Below are positions 17,952 to 27,458 of a stretch of DNA of 64,000 nt, piece by piece (within the stretch, counting starts at the first letter, position 1; each line of letters begins with the position of its first letter). The DNA is from Erwinia sp. SLM-02 (lineage in GTDB: Bacteria; Pseudomonadota; Gammaproteobacteria; Enterobacterales; Enterobacteriaceae): assembly GCF_037450285.1 (NCBI RefSeq), contig NZ_JAQISN010000002.1, forward strand, positions 744,001 to 808,000. The letters are read 5' to 3'. The notes under the pieces were generated by a model. The model saw only the letters and a program-made list of their open reading frames with translations, ran no database searches and was not told the DNA's origin. The position numbers and the translations under genes are program-made.

Positions 17952-19484
17952 ATGGCGAACGTTGCCGGTAAGCATGGCCTGAAGTGGCTGATCGTTACCC
18001 TGTTTGCGCTGTTTACCGGCTACCTCGTGGTGCTGATGTATGCGCAGGGTGAAGTGTTGTTCGCCGCGCTGACGCTGATTGTACTCAGCGTTGGGCTGGT
18101 GATTTTTGCTCAGCGTCGGGCCAGCGCCTGGCGTTATGTGTACCCGGGACTGGCGGGCATGGCGCTGTTTGTCCTCTTCCCGCTGGCGGCGACCATCGCC
18201 ATTTCTTTTACCAATTACAGCAGTACCAACCAGCTGACCTTTGAACGGGCGCAGACGGTGCTGCTGGACCGCCAGTATCAGGCTGGAGAGCGCTATAACT
18301 TCAATCTGTGGCCGCAGGGCAGTCAGTGGGTCCTGCAGCTGACCGCCGACGGCAAGCCCGGCTATCTCTCCGAGCCGTTCAGCTTCGACGATAAAACGCC
18401 ACAGACCCTGACGCTGAAAGAGAGCGCGGAAACCCCGCAGGGCGAGCGCGCGATGCTGCGCGTGGTGACCCAAAACCGTCAGGCGCTGGGGCTGATTACC
18501 GCCACCCTGCCCGACGGCAGCAGCGTGCGGATGAGCTCGCTGCGCCAGTTCTCCGGGACGCAGCCGCTGTATAAGCTGGCGGCGGACGGCAGCCTGGCCA
18601 ATCAGCAAACCGGCACGGTTTACTGGCCGAACGATGAGATTGGTTTCTATCAGGCGAAGGATGCCAGCCAGCAGTGGAGCGGCGATCGGCTCAGCCCCGG
18701 CTATACGGTGAGCATCGGCTGGAAAAACTTCCTGCGGGTGATGACCGACGACGGTATTCAGAAACCCTTTATCGGCATCTTTATCTGGACGGTGGTGTTC
18801 GCGCTGCTGACGGTGATCCTGACCACGGCGGTGGGGATGGTGCTGGCCTGTCTGATGCAGTGGGAGGCGTTGAAAGGGCGTGCGGTTTACCGTCTGCTGC
18901 TGATCCTGCCTTACGCGGTGCCGGCCTTTATCTCTATCCTGATTTTCAAGGGGCTGTTTAACCAGAGCTTCGGCGAAATCAACATCATGCTTAACGCCCT
19001 GTTTGGCCTGAAGCCCGCCTGGTTCAGCGACCCGACGCTGGCACGCAGCATGCTGGTGGTGGTCAATACCTGGCTCGGCTATCCCTACATGATGATTTTG
19101 TGCATGGGGCTGCTGAAGGCGATACCGGACGATCTGTATGAGGCCTCGGCGCTGGACGGTGCCACCACGGTACAGAATTTCTTCCGCATCACGCTGCCGC
19201 TGCTGCTGAAGCCGCTGGCACCGCTGATGATCGCCAGCTTCGCCTTTAACTTTAATAACTTCGTCCTGATCCAGCTGCTGACCAACGGTGGACCCGATCG
19301 CCTTGGCACCACCACGCCGGCGGGCTATACCGACCTGCTGGTCAGCTATACCTGGCGCATCGCCTTTGAGGGCGGCGGCGGGCAGGACTTCGGCCTGGCG
19401 GCGGCCATTGCCACGCTGATATTCCTTTTGGTAGGCGGCCTGGCGGTGCTGAACCTGAAAGCCACCCGCATCAAAGTCGACTGA
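17952..19484 (+). CDS. malF: Maltose transporter permease MalF
   Basis: A 510-residue inner-membrane subunit of MalFGK2. It has eight expected transmembrane segments with the large periplasmic P2 domain (about residues 95-275) between the third and fourth, which contacts MalE. The EAA loop that docks onto MalK is EASALDGATTVQNFFRITLPLLLKPL. Length matches E. coli (514). It begins 55 bp after malE and ends seven bases before malG. Confidence 0.97.
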   Translation: MANVAGKHGLKWLIVTLFALFTGYLVVLMYAQGEVLFAALTLIVLSVGLVIFAQRRASAWRYVYPGLAGMALFVLFPLAATIAISFTNYSSTNQLTFERAQTVLLDRQYQAGERYNFNLWPQGSQWVLQLTADGKPGYLSEPFSFDDKTPQTLTLKESAETPQGERAMLRVVTQNRQALGLITATLPDGSSVRMSSLRQFSGTQPLYKLAADGSLANQQTGTVYWPNDEIGFYQAKDASQQWSGDRLSPGYTVSIGWKNFLRVMTDDGIQKPFIGIFIWTVVFALLTVILTTAVGMVLACLMQWEALKGRAVYRLLLILPYAVPAFISILIFKGLFNQSFGEINIMLNALFGLKPAWFSDPTLARSMLVVVNTWLGYPYMMILCMGLLKAIPDDLYEASALDGATTVQNFFRITLPLLLKPLAPLMIASFAFNFNNFVLIQLLTNGGPDRLGTTTPAGYTDLLVSYTWRIAFEGGGGQDFGLAAAIATLIFLLVGGLAVLNLKATRIKVD

Positions 19485-19491
19485 GGTAAAC

Positions 19492-20382
19492 ATGGCTATC
19501 GTACAACCGAAATCGCAGAAACTGCGCCTGCTGTTCAGCCATCTGCTGCTGCTGAGCTTTGTGGCCGTCATTATGTATCCGCTGCTGATGGTGCTGGCCA
19601 TCTCGCTGCGCCCGGGCAACTACGCCATCGGCTCGCTGCTGCCGGAGCATATTTCCTGGGACCACTGGAAGCTGGCGCTGGGTATCCCGGTGGTGCATGA
19701 AAACGGCAGCGTAACCCCGCCGCCGTTTCCGGTGCTGCTGTGGCTGTGGAACTCGATCAAGGTGGCGGCCATCAGCGCGGTCGGCATCGTCGCCCTCTCC
19801 ACCACCTGCGCCTATGCCTTTGCCCGCATGCGCTTTCGCGGCAAGTCCAGCCTGCTGAAGGGGATGCTGATTTTCCAGATGTTCCCGGCGGTGCTGTCGC
19901 TGGTGGCGCTCTATGCGCTGTTCGACAGGCTGGGACAGTATCTGCCGTTTATCGGGCTGAATACCCACGCGGGTCTGATCTTCGCCTACCTCGGTGGGAT
20001 TGCGCTGCACGTGTGGACGATTAAGGGTTATTTCGAAACGATTGACGGCTCGCTGGAAGAGGCTGCCGCGCTGGACGGCGCCACGCCGTGGCAGGCGTTC
20101 CGTTTGATCCTGCTGCCGCTGTCGGTGCCGATTCTGGCGGTGGTGTTTATTCTGTCGTTTATTGCGGCCGTTACCGAAGTACCGGTGGCGTCGCTGCTGC
20201 TGCGCGACGTGAACAGCTACACGCTGGCGGTGGGAATGCAGCAGTATCTCAATCCGCAGAACTATTTATGGGGTGATTTTGCCGCGGCCGCCGTGCTGTC
20301 GGCGCTGCCGATTACCCTGGTGTTTATTATCGCTCAACGCTGGCTGGTTAACGGCTTAACCGCCGGGGGCGTGAAGGGCTAG
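19492..20382 (+). CDS. malG: Maltose transporter permease MalG
   Basis: A 296-residue inner-membrane subunit, the same length as in E. coli, with six transmembrane segments and the EAA loop EEAAALDGATPWQAFRLILLPLS. Its C-terminus (LTAGGVKG) is the tail that reaches between the MalK dimer in the E. coli structure. It is last in malEFG and followed by a terminator. E. coli xylE, which lies between malG and psiE, is absent. Confidence 0.97.
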   Translation: MAIVQPKSQKLRLLFSHLLLLSFVAVIMYPLLMVLAISLRPGNYAIGSLLPEHISWDHWKLALGIPVVHENGSVTPPPFPVLLWLWNSIKVAAISAVGIVALSTTCAYAFARMRFRGKSSLLKGMLIFQMFPAVLSLVALYALFDRLGQYLPFIGLNTHAGLIFAYLGGIALHVWTIKGYFETIDGSLEEAAALDGATPWQAFRLILLPLSVPILAVVFILSFIAAVTEVPVASLLLRDVNSYTLAVGMQQYLNPQNYLWGDFAAAAVLSALPITLVFIIAQRWLVNGLTAGGVKG

Positions 20383-20433
20383 TCCGATTTATTTGCCACT
20401 GCTGCTGTTCTTGCTTCGTTACATCCTGTGTTT

Positions 20434-20463
20434 CAGGCGGCCCAATGGCCGCCTGTTTTTTTA
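20434..20463. terminator. Terminator between malG and psiE
   Basis: The arms CAGGCGGC and GCCGCCTG pair and are followed by seven T residues on the plus strand. The T-run abuts the psiE stop codon, so it chiefly ends malEFG transcription. Confidence 0.88.
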
Positions 20464-20877
20464 TTCGCGCTTCAGGCGATTGCTGTTCGCCAGCCACAGC
20501 GTGACCACCAGGATTAGAATAGCCAGGCAGTAGGCCAGGGTATCAAACGGGTTTTTATGGTCAACGATGATCAGACGGATAATCGCGGTGATGCCGATAT
20601 AGACAAAGTAGCGCAGCGGGAAGTGGTAGCCCGACTGGAAATACTTGACGATCAGCGCGATAAACTCGAAATAAAGAAAATAGATGACGATGCCTTCAAT
20701 CAGCAGATACGAAGACGTCTGTTCCCCGGTGTTCAGCAGTACGTTCGCCAGATGAATCGTCTCCTTGCCGAGGAAGATAACGAGGATAACGGCCAGCGCA
20801 ATCAGGCCGGCGTTCAGCACCATCTGCAGGGCAAAGGCCAGACGGGTGGCCGGAGTATTACGGACGGGGGGAGTCAT
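20461..20877 (-). CDS. psiE: Phosphate-starvation-inducible protein PsiE
   Basis: A 138-residue inner-membrane protein with four hydrophobic segments. The conserved core YFLYFEFIALIVKYFQSGYHFPLRYFVYIGITAIIRLIIVDHK is almost identical to E. coli PsiE. Its function is unknown. In E. coli it is activated by PhoB and repressed by cAMP-CRP. The ATG at 20877 is chosen over a GTG two codons upstream because AGAGG is then seven bases away. A perfect CRP core lies 63 bp upstream; I found no clear Pho box. Confidence 0.93.
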   Translation of the reverse strand: MTPPVRNTPATRLAFALQMVLNAGLIALAVILVIFLGKETIHLANVLLNTGEQTSSYLLIEGIVIYFLYFEFIALIVKYFQSGYHFPLRYFVYIGITAIIRLIIVDHKNPFDTLAYCLAILILVVTLWLANSNRLKRE

Positions 20878-20939
20878 GTTCACACCTCTGAATAGTTGTT
20901 ATCTGTCGGGCTGCCCGACGTTTTAACAATATGCTTTAG

Positions 20940-20955
20940 TGTGACGCAGATCACA
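20940..20955 (-). promoter_or_regulatory. CRP site upstream of psiE
   Basis: TGTGA-CGCAGA-TCACA is a perfect TGTGA-N6-TCACA core, 63 bp upstream of the psiE start. CRP represses psiE in E. coli, so a similar role is likely here. Confidence 0.85.
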
Positions 20956-20984
20956 AGATGGGGGATTCTGGATTTAGCCCTGAA

Positions 20985-21016
20985 AAAGAAAAAGGGCCGC
21001 TAAGCGGCCCTTTTTC
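20985..21016. terminator. Terminator of yjbEFGH
   Basis: The perfect repeat GGGCCGC / GCGGCCC with a three-base loop, flanked by an A-run and a T-run, lies 15-20 bp after the yjbH stop. Confidence 0.88.
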
Positions 21017-21030
21017 TATCGCGTGTGCAT

Positions 21031-23124
21031 TTAGTGGAAATTGCGATCGCGGTCGGTGGTCATATCATACAGCTCGTACTTACGTCCCAGCTGCTGACCG
21101 CCGTCACGCGTCAACGGTGTCCAGTTGATGTTCGCGCGGCTGCGGGTTGGACGGATGCTGAACAGATCCATCGGCACCGAGACATAGAAGCCCTTGGTGA
21201 AGTCACCTTCGCCGTAGTCTTCTGAGGAGACGTTCGTTTTCGTTGCATAAACGCCCGCTCTGATACCGCTGTCGAACTGCTTGGAAACATCCAGCGTTAC
21301 GCCTTTATCCTCGGCGAGGTACTGGCCGACGCTGGCCTTCACCAGCACCTGATCCATAAACGTTGGCTGCCAGTAGACGGTGAGGTTGCCGACTTTCGCA
21401 TGATAGTCGGTGAACTTCATCATGTTGTCCCAGTCACGCTGTTTAACGTAGTTGGCGTCCAGCCCCACTGCCCAGCTGGAATCCAGCGGACGATACAGCA
21501 GCTCACCGCCGGCACCGCCGTACATGGTTTCCAGATAACCACCGTACACCTGGCCGTAGAAATCACCGCCCAGGTAGTGCATGTAGTTAGCCTGCAGGTT
21601 GTTGACGTAAACGTCGTTTTCAACGTACTGACGAATCTGGGTACGCACGCGAGGCAGAGGTGAATTTCCACCAGACCGCGTGTAATTGAATCTGTCGTAG
21701 TTATTCGCCACGTTAAAGAACAGGCTACCGTCGAGCAACAGGTGATCCGTCAGCCACAGATTAGCACCGGCAGAAACCCCGATCTGGTACATATAGAAGC
21801 TTTCCGGGCCACCGAACGACTGGTTAAGCACCGGCGACAGGCTGTAGTCGAAACGACGGCCGTCGATAAAGTAGCCCTGCTCGGTACGTTCCGGCGTAAC
21901 CGGATTGATCCGCTGCTGCTGCAGCGTCTCTTCACGCCCCAGCGGGTAGCCTTCCAGCTGGCGCTGCAGGCTGGCCACGTCGGTTTTGGTGGTCACCTGC
22001 GGCATATGATGACGCTGTTGAGTCAGCTCAATCGTTTTCACCCCTGACGGCAGATGGTTGGCCAGAATCACGTTGGCGCGCTCGATGGCTTCCTGGTTCT
22101 CACGGTATTTGGTCTGCTCGCCGCTGGCGTACAGGGTGTCCCCTTTCAGCTGAATATGCGGCGCTTCAAAGCCGGCATTGTATTTCAGGTCGGTCAGCTG
22201 GCTGGCGGTTACCGTGGAGTCCAGGAAGCGGCCCTGCGGCTGCGGCTCATAGGCCGGTTTCGGCGTATCGAGGTGCGGCTGGGTCAGCTCGTTAAAGTTG
22301 GTACGCAGGGTAAAGCCGGCCATAAAGGTATTGCCGCGCTCGTAGCTGACGTTGACGTCCGCCCAGTCGGTAATTCGGTAGATGGCGCCGACGTTAACCT
22401 TACTTTTCTGATCCAGCTTGCCGGCAAAGTCGCCCTGGTAGTCGTTACCTTCATACTCCATTTTCAGGCGCAGCGGCTGCCACGGGGTCTGGTACTCAAT
22501 CCCGCCGAAGACCGCCATCGGGCCCTTAAAGGAATCGCCCAGGCTTAACGAGCCCGCCGTACGGTTACCTTCAGAGCGGTAACAGTACTTGTCGCTGGCT
22601 GTACAGAACGGATTGGTGACGTTGCCGCTGTTGCCGAGGTAGCCCCAGCCGACGCCGAGGGTGAAGTCAAACGGCCCCCAGGCCTTGGTGCCGACCACGT
22701 ATTCGCTGTCGAACAGCCCGGTACCGCCGATATCGCGTTTACCCACCGAGACTTCCGGCAGCCAGAAGCCCTCTTCCCACAGGCGTAGCTTCAGATCGAA
22801 GGCTTTATCTTTATAGGTTTGGCTGCCGCTGAAGTCTTCAACCGAACTGTATTTACGGGTACGCACGTCGGTATAGCGGATAGCCGCTTCCAGCCACGGG
22901 AACAGCTGCAGCGAGGTGGAGTAAAAGCGGTACTGGTCGTTATAGCGGTAGTTCAGGCTGAACTCGCCCTCTTTGGCCATACGCGCCGTCGGCACCTGCA
23001 GCAGGCCAATACCGCCAAAATCGGACTGTGAGGGTCCAATCGGCTCGGGATAGGAAGCCGCCTGAACCTGGCAGGCACAGGCCACGGAAAATGAAAGCAG
23101 GCTGAGAAGATAACGTTTTTTCAT
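21031..23124 (-). CDS. yjbH: YjbH family exopolysaccharide outer-membrane protein
   Basis: A 697-residue exported protein, the largest product of the yjbEFGH operon and a relative of GfcD. The signal peptide is MKKRYLLSLLSFSVACACQVQAA. The mature protein has many alternating beta-strand segments (GEFSLNYRYNDQYRFYSTSLQ, FGGIGLLQVPTARM), as expected for one or more outer-membrane barrels. In E. coli, overexpression of the operon alters exopolysaccharide and colony form, and the operon is Rcs-regulated; the polysaccharide is undefined. Its start overlaps the yjbG stop by one base. Confidence 0.95.
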   Translation of the reverse strand: MKKRYLLSLLSFSVACACQVQAASYPEPIGPSQSDFGGIGLLQVPTARMAKEGEFSLNYRYNDQYRFYSTSLQLFPWLEAAIRYTDVRTRKYSSVEDFSGSQTYKDKAFDLKLRLWEEGFWLPEVSVGKRDIGGTGLFDSEYVVGTKAWGPFDFTLGVGWGYLGNSGNVTNPFCTASDKYCYRSEGNRTAGSLSLGDSFKGPMAVFGGIEYQTPWQPLRLKMEYEGNDYQGDFAGKLDQKSKVNVGAIYRITDWADVNVSYERGNTFMAGFTLRTNFNELTQPHLDTPKPAYEPQPQGRFLDSTVTASQLTDLKYNAGFEAPHIQLKGDTLYASGEQTKYRENQEAIERANVILANHLPSGVKTIELTQQRHHMPQVTTKTDVASLQRQLEGYPLGREETLQQQRINPVTPERTEQGYFIDGRRFDYSLSPVLNQSFGGPESFYMYQIGVSAGANLWLTDHLLLDGSLFFNVANNYDRFNYTRSGGNSPLPRVRTQIRQYVENDVYVNNLQANYMHYLGGDFYGQVYGGYLETMYGGAGGELLYRPLDSSWAVGLDANYVKQRDWDNMMKFTDYHAKVGNLTVYWQPTFMDQVLVKASVGQYLAEDKGVTLDVSKQFDSGIRAGVYATKTNVSSEDYGEGDFTKGFYVSVPMDLFSIRPTRSRANINWTPLTRDGGQQLGRKYELYDMTTDRDRNFH

Positions 23125-23879
23125 CAGTCAGGGATCCGGTGCGTCAAAACAGAAACGATCTGCTGGTTAAGGTCGGCAAGGTCGCTCGGCAGCGCCCAGG
23201 ATGAGAAGCCAATAAAGAGCGTGCTGCCCGCCTCCAGCTCGACGTGGCGGCGGTTCCAGTAGGCCACCGGAACCTCGGTCACCTCGCCCGCAGGGGAGAT
23301 CACCAGTGCCACATTGCGCTCTGCGCCGCTCTGATGCGCGCGTGACTCGAGGTAATCCGCCACCGGGCGTCCGGCAACCCACGGCGTGGTGCCTGCGCCA
23401 TCAACGGCGCCGGCCAGTCTGACCGAGGTCGGTTTAGCCACGGTATAGACGCTGTATTCCCCTGCCAGGCGGCGATTTCCCTGCGGTCGGGTGCGCACCC
23501 AGTCAGGATCAAGGTTGACCATCTGGCGACCGGTGACCTTCAGCGAAGCAATCTGCTGGCGAACATTTTCAACGACTGCCGCTTCGGCGAGATCGTTATC
23601 GCTGCGCAGGTTATCGCGCCACACCTGTAGACGGGCGACCACGTCCTGCTGCTGGCGAATCGCCACCGCCGTGGCCAGTTTTTCACCGATCACCGTACCG
23701 GGCCACCAGGTTTTTCCCTGCAGCGCCGGGCTGGATACCAGCTGGGCCAGATTTTCTGCATGGCTGACGACGGCAGTCTGCGACTGCCCCGGATAAAATA
23801 CCGTAACCTGGCTATCCGCCAGTGCCTGCAGCGACAGCGATGCCACTATCCCTGCGAGAAGAGTTGTGATTTTTTTCAT
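23124..23879 (-). CDS. yjbG: YjbG, periplasmic capsule-assembly-type protein
   Basis: A 251-residue exported protein with signal peptide MKKITTLLAGIVASLSLQALA, related to GfcC. Family members have two beta-grasp-like domains resembling part of the polysaccharide exporter Wza. The segments VTVFYPGQSQTAVVSH and RLAGEYSVYTVAKPTSVRLAGAV fit. It overlaps the end of yjbF by four bases (ATGA) and abuts yjbH, indicating tight coupling. Confidence 0.93.
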   Translation of the reverse strand: MKKITTLLAGIVASLSLQALADSQVTVFYPGQSQTAVVSHAENLAQLVSSPALQGKTWWPGTVIGEKLATAVAIRQQQDVVARLQVWRDNLRSDNDLAEAAVVENVRQQIASLKVTGRQMVNLDPDWVRTRPQGNRRLAGEYSVYTVAKPTSVRLAGAVDGAGTTPWVAGRPVADYLESRAHQSGAERNVALVISPAGEVTEVPVAYWNRRHVELEAGSTLFIGFSSWALPSDLADLNQQIVSVLTHRIPD

Positions 23880-24523
23880 GATTTCGCAGGCTTCAGAATA
23901 GTGGTTGCCACAGGGAAGTAGTCCGCTCCCAACATTTGTACGGCCTGACGCACCTGTCCGCTGGAGGTATCAACCCAGAAGGTATTACGCCAGGTTTTAC
24001 CACTCTCCTTCAGCTCCACCTCTTCCTGCCAGACGCGGCAGGCAACCTGCCGGCCGCCCAGCTGCAGCACGGCATCTTCCTGACGGGTGAAGTGAGAAAC
24101 CGCAGTCCCGGTGCGCAGCTGGCCTTTTTCCGTCCAGCTCAGCACGCGTGTCCAGCTCGACCCGTCCGTCAGACGCAGCGCATCGCGCAGCGGATCCTGT
24201 TGCAGATTGGTCACCTCATTGAGGTTATCCGCCAGGCCGAGGGTTTTCACCAGACGACCGGATTGCGTCACTACCGTTGCGCGATCCTGGGTGATCCATT
24301 TCTGCTGACCATCCTCGTTAAAGCCCATCACCACGAAGATCTGCTGACCGCCGTCAAGGCGCAGATACATGCTGGCGTAGGGAATGTTGGCGATCTGTTG
24401 GTTGGTTAACTCAATGTCGTCCTGGCCAAGAACGGCCAGCTTAACGGTTTCACTCAAGCCCTTTTGGGTTTGTGTACAGGCCTGAAGTAACAGGCAAAGC
24501 AGCAGCAATGGTAGGTTTCGCAC
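23876..24523 (-). CDS. yjbF: YjbF lipoprotein
   Basis: A 215-residue lipoprotein of the GfcB/YmcC family. The lipobox LLQAC places the lipidated Cys at residue 16, and Thr at +2 predicts outer-membrane sorting. The rest is a beta-rich domain (MYLRLDGGQQIFVVMGFNEDGQQKWIT). It is second in yjbEFGH, 75 bp after yjbE. Confidence 0.93.
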   Translation of the reverse strand: MRNLPLLLLCLLLQACTQTQKGLSETVKLAVLGQDDIELTNQQIANIPYASMYLRLDGGQQIFVVMGFNEDGQQKWITQDRATVVTQSGRLVKTLGLADNLNEVTNLQQDPLRDALRLTDGSSWTRVLSWTEKGQLRTGTAVSHFTRQEDAVLQLGGRQVACRVWQEEVELKESGKTWRNTFWVDTSSGQVRQAVQMLGADYFPVATTILKPAKS

Positions 24524-24598
24524 CAGTGGGATCCCTGAGCTAAAGAATGCAATCTGAAAATAACCACACTTTCGTGTGGTTATGTTTAATGTTGGTAC

Positions 24599-24868
24599 TT
24601 AGCGGGTGGTGCTGGTGGTCGTGGTGGTCGTGGTTCCGGTGTTGGAACCATCGCCGCCGCCTGACGTAGCCAGCGCAACACCTGCAAACGCCGCAACCGC
24701 ACCGATACCGATGGCAGTTGACGCGCCCGCAGACAGTGCTGCTGCTTCAGTACCCGCGGCAGTGCCGTCAGTAGAAGCAGAAGAGCCAGCAACATCGCCA
24801 GGTGCGGCGAAAGCAGCTGAGCTTGCTAAGTACAGTATGGCTGCAGTAGCACATAAGACTTTTTTCAT
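24599..24868 (-). CDS. yjbE: YjbE small exported protein
   Basis: An 89-residue protein with signal peptide MKKVLCATAAILYLASSAAFA. A small Ala/Gly/Ser-rich body and the distinctive Thr-rich tail GSNTGTTTTTTTSTTR are shared with E. coli YjbE (80 residues) and its paralogue GfcA. Its role is unknown. It is first in the operon, and AAGGGAAA precedes the ATG. The hydrophobic middle (IGIGAVAAFAGVALATSGGG) could insert in a membrane. Confidence 0.92.
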   Translation of the reverse strand: MKKVLCATAAILYLASSAAFAAPGDVAGSSASTDGTAAGTEAAALSAGASTAIGIGAVAAFAGVALATSGGGDGSNTGTTTTTTTSTTR

Positions 24869-25375
24869 TACACTTTCCCTTCACAGTATGAATGGACACC
24901 AGGGCCTGGATGGTTCCTGGCATCTTCATTATGGGGAAATAACTCCCAGAAATCAGCGCCCCTTCCAGGTATTGAAAAAATAGTTTTTTACACTTTTATT
25001 TTTAATAAAAAGAAATTTTAATTTTAGTAAAGCGCAGAAAAGAAAAGCTTACAGAACATAATACTGATTTGCCTTAAACAGCAGCATTATGCCGTTAAAA
25101 CAAGCGCATCCTCCAATATCGTATTTTCAATTGCGGAAAAGAGAAACAAAAATGTTTTAAATCATGGCGTTATTGGGATTATTTTCTTATGTAATTCAGC
25201 GAAGTATTGCATTTTTACTCCTGTTTTTTAGGATTAATCTCACCTGGGAAGGATGAACTTTCGCTGATTTCAGGAAAAACCTCAGGGTACCGGAGCGTAA
25301 ATGGGCTGGCCAGAGGGGGAAATTCGGTGATAACGGCAGCCGCCTGATGGAAAAAGCGTACCGATCGCAGGCAAT
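24869..25375 (-). promoter_or_regulatory. Long AT-rich leader/promoter region of yjbE with RcsAB-like box
   Basis: About 500 bp between yjbE and pgi hold no gene. At 25229-25242 the minus strand reads TGAGATTAATCCTA, an 11-of-14 match to the RcsAB box TAAGAATATTCCTA. It lies 361 bp upstream of the yjbE start. If transcription begins near it, the leader would be some 300 nt of AT-rich RNA. No ops/JUMPstart element (GGCGGTAG) was found. Confidence 0.6.
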
Positions 25376-25402
25376 AAAAAACCCCCGAACGGTCGGGGGT
25401 TT
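25376..25402 (-). terminator. Rho-independent terminator of pgi
   Basis: The arms AACCCCCGA and TCGGGGGTT have a four-base loop and are followed on the minus strand by TTTTTATTG, 18 bp past the pgi stop. Confidence 0.9.
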
Positions 25403-25420
25403 GGCTCTACTGGCGAGAAA

Positions 25421-27064
25421 TTAACGCCAGGATTTATAACGGTTAATCAGGCCGTTGGTTGAGCTGTCGTGGCTGTTAACGTCTTTCGCATCTTCCAGCT
25501 CTGGCAGAATGCGGTTAGCCAGCTGTTTACCCAGTTCAACACCCCACTGATCGAAGCTGAAGATGTTCAGGATAGCGCCCTGAGTGAAGATTTTATGCTC
25601 GTACAGCGCAATCAGCGCACCCAGGCTGTACGGGGTGATTTCGCGCAGCAGGATGGAGTTGGTTGGGCGGTTACCTTCAAACACCTTGAACGGAACCACG
25701 TGCTCAACGTCGCTGGCGGCTTTACCGGCATCGGTAAACTCTTTTTCCACCACGTCGCGTGACTTGCCAAACGCCAGCGCTTCGGTCTGGGCGAAGAAGT
25801 TAGACAGCAGTTTGCTGTGATGATCGCCCAGTTTGTTATGCGAGATTGCCGGAGCGATAAAGTCGCACGGAACAATCTTGGTGCCCTGGTGAATCAGCTG
25901 GTAGAAGGCATGCTGGCCGTTAGTACCCGGCTCGCCCCAGATAATCGGCCCGGTCTGGTAGGATACCGGCTTGCCGCTGCGGTCAACGTACTTACCGTTG
26001 GACTCCATGTTGCCCTGCTGGAAGTAAGCCGCGAAGCGGTGCATGTACTGGTCATAAGGCAAAATGGCTTCGGTTTCAGCACCGAAGAAGTTGTTGTACC
26101 AGATACCGATCAGCGCCAGCAGCACCGGCAGATTTTTCTCCACCGGCGTATCGGCGAAGTGGCGGTCCATGGCGTGCGCACCGCTCAGCATCTTCTCAAA
26201 GTTATCGAAGCCAATGGACAGTACAATTGACAGGCCAATCGCCGACCACAGTGAATAGCGGCCGCCAACCCAGTCCCAGAACTCAAACATGTTGTCGGTA
26301 TCAATACCGAACTCAGCTACCGCTTTGCCGTTGGTCGACAGGGCCGCAAAGTGTTTTGCCACGTCGCCCTGCTCACCCGAGGTCAGGAACCAGTCACGCG
26401 CGCTGTGGGCGTTGGTCATGGTTTCCTGTGTCGTGAAGGTTTTAGACGCCACGAGGAACAGGGTGGTTTCCGGGCTGAGGCCCTTCAGCGTTTCGGCGAT
26501 ATGCGTGCCGTCAACGTTGGAGACGAAGTGCATTTTCAGATGATTTTTATACGGGCGCAGCGCTTCGGTCGCCATAAACGGCCCCAGATCTGAACCGCCG
26601 ATACCAATATTCACCACGTCGGTGATCGCTTTGCCGGTAAAGCCTTTCCACTCACCGCCGATAATGCGCTCGGAGAAGCTTTTCATCTTCGCCAGCACCG
26701 CATTCACTTCCGGCATCACATCCTTACCGTCCACGACGATAGGGGTGTTGCTGCGGTTACGCAGCGCAACGTGCAGCACGGCGCGATCTTCAGTGCGGTT
26801 GATTTTCTCACCGGAGAACATCGATTTAATCGCATCCTGCAGCTCGGTCTCTTTGGCCAGCGCCTGCAGCTTGCTGAGCGTTTCAGCCGTAATACGGTTT
26901 TTGGAGAAGTCGACCAGCATCTGGTCATCAAAGGTCGCGGAGAAAGCGGCAAACCGGTTGTTATCCCTGGCGAAAAGGTCAGCAATCTGAACGTCTTTCA
27001 TTTGTTCAAAATGCTGCTGCAGTGCCTGCCAGGCAGCGGTTTGTGTCGGATTAATATTTTTCAT
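25421..27064 (-). CDS. pgi: Glucose-6-phosphate isomerase
   Basis: A 547-residue cytosolic enzyme that interconverts glucose-6-phosphate and fructose-6-phosphate in glycolysis and gluconeogenesis. The phosphosugar-binding motif is IGIGGSDLGP, followed by the family signature FDNFEKMLSGAHAMD. The catalytic Glu lies in NMESNGKYVDRSG, and the His in the HDSSTNGLI region matches at the end. Length is within two residues of E. coli Pgi. It is divergent from lysC. Confidence 0.98.
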   Translation of the reverse strand: MKNINPTQTAAWQALQQHFEQMKDVQIADLFARDNNRFAAFSATFDDQMLVDFSKNRITAETLSKLQALAKETELQDAIKSMFSGEKINRTEDRAVLHVALRNRSNTPIVVDGKDVMPEVNAVLAKMKSFSERIIGGEWKGFTGKAITDVVNIGIGGSDLGPFMATEALRPYKNHLKMHFVSNVDGTHIAETLKGLSPETTLFLVASKTFTTQETMTNAHSARDWFLTSGEQGDVAKHFAALSTNGKAVAEFGIDTDNMFEFWDWVGGRYSLWSAIGLSIVLSIGFDNFEKMLSGAHAMDRHFADTPVEKNLPVLLALIGIWYNNFFGAETEAILPYDQYMHRFAAYFQQGNMESNGKYVDRSGKPVSYQTGPIIWGEPGTNGQHAFYQLIHQGTKIVPCDFIAPAISHNKLGDHHSKLLSNFFAQTEALAFGKSRDVVEKEFTDAGKAASDVEHVVPFKVFEGNRPTNSILLREITPYSLGALIALYEHKIFTQGAILNIFSFDQWGVELGKQLANRILPELEDAKDVNSHDSSTNGLINRYKSWR

Positions 27065-27458
27065 AGCAACACACTCTTTTTATTTAAGAATCGTAAATCA
27101 GACCGGACAGCATCGTACCTGTTTGCGGGGATCGTCTCCCCTTTTCCTGTAACAGGTTGCGGCTATCAACAGCTAAGAGGCTGCCGTGTGTCCGGGCGGT
27201 ATTTCGCATTCTGTTGGTGAGGATGATTCACACTAAGCATTTCAGTATGACGATGAAAGAAAAAAATTTACAGTCCGTACCGTGCTTATCCACCCGACTG
27301 AGGTCAACCACCGGTGCTTTTTTCGTCGTGGATGATTAGTAAGAGTGATACGACCGGGCTAATAAGGAAAATGAATAATCATCAGCCTCCCGGCGTTGAC
27401 ACCGGCGTCATAACCCGATATTTCTACACGCCTAAACTGACGCGTGCATGCGCGTAAG

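Noticed and set aside
17889..19619. Long minus-strand open frame opposite malF
   Set aside because: Shadow of malF with Arg/Gln-rich composition and no domain; malF is certain.
20878..20990. Pho box upstream of psiE
   Set aside because: Looked for because E. coli psiE is PhoB-activated, but no stretch gives an acceptable match.
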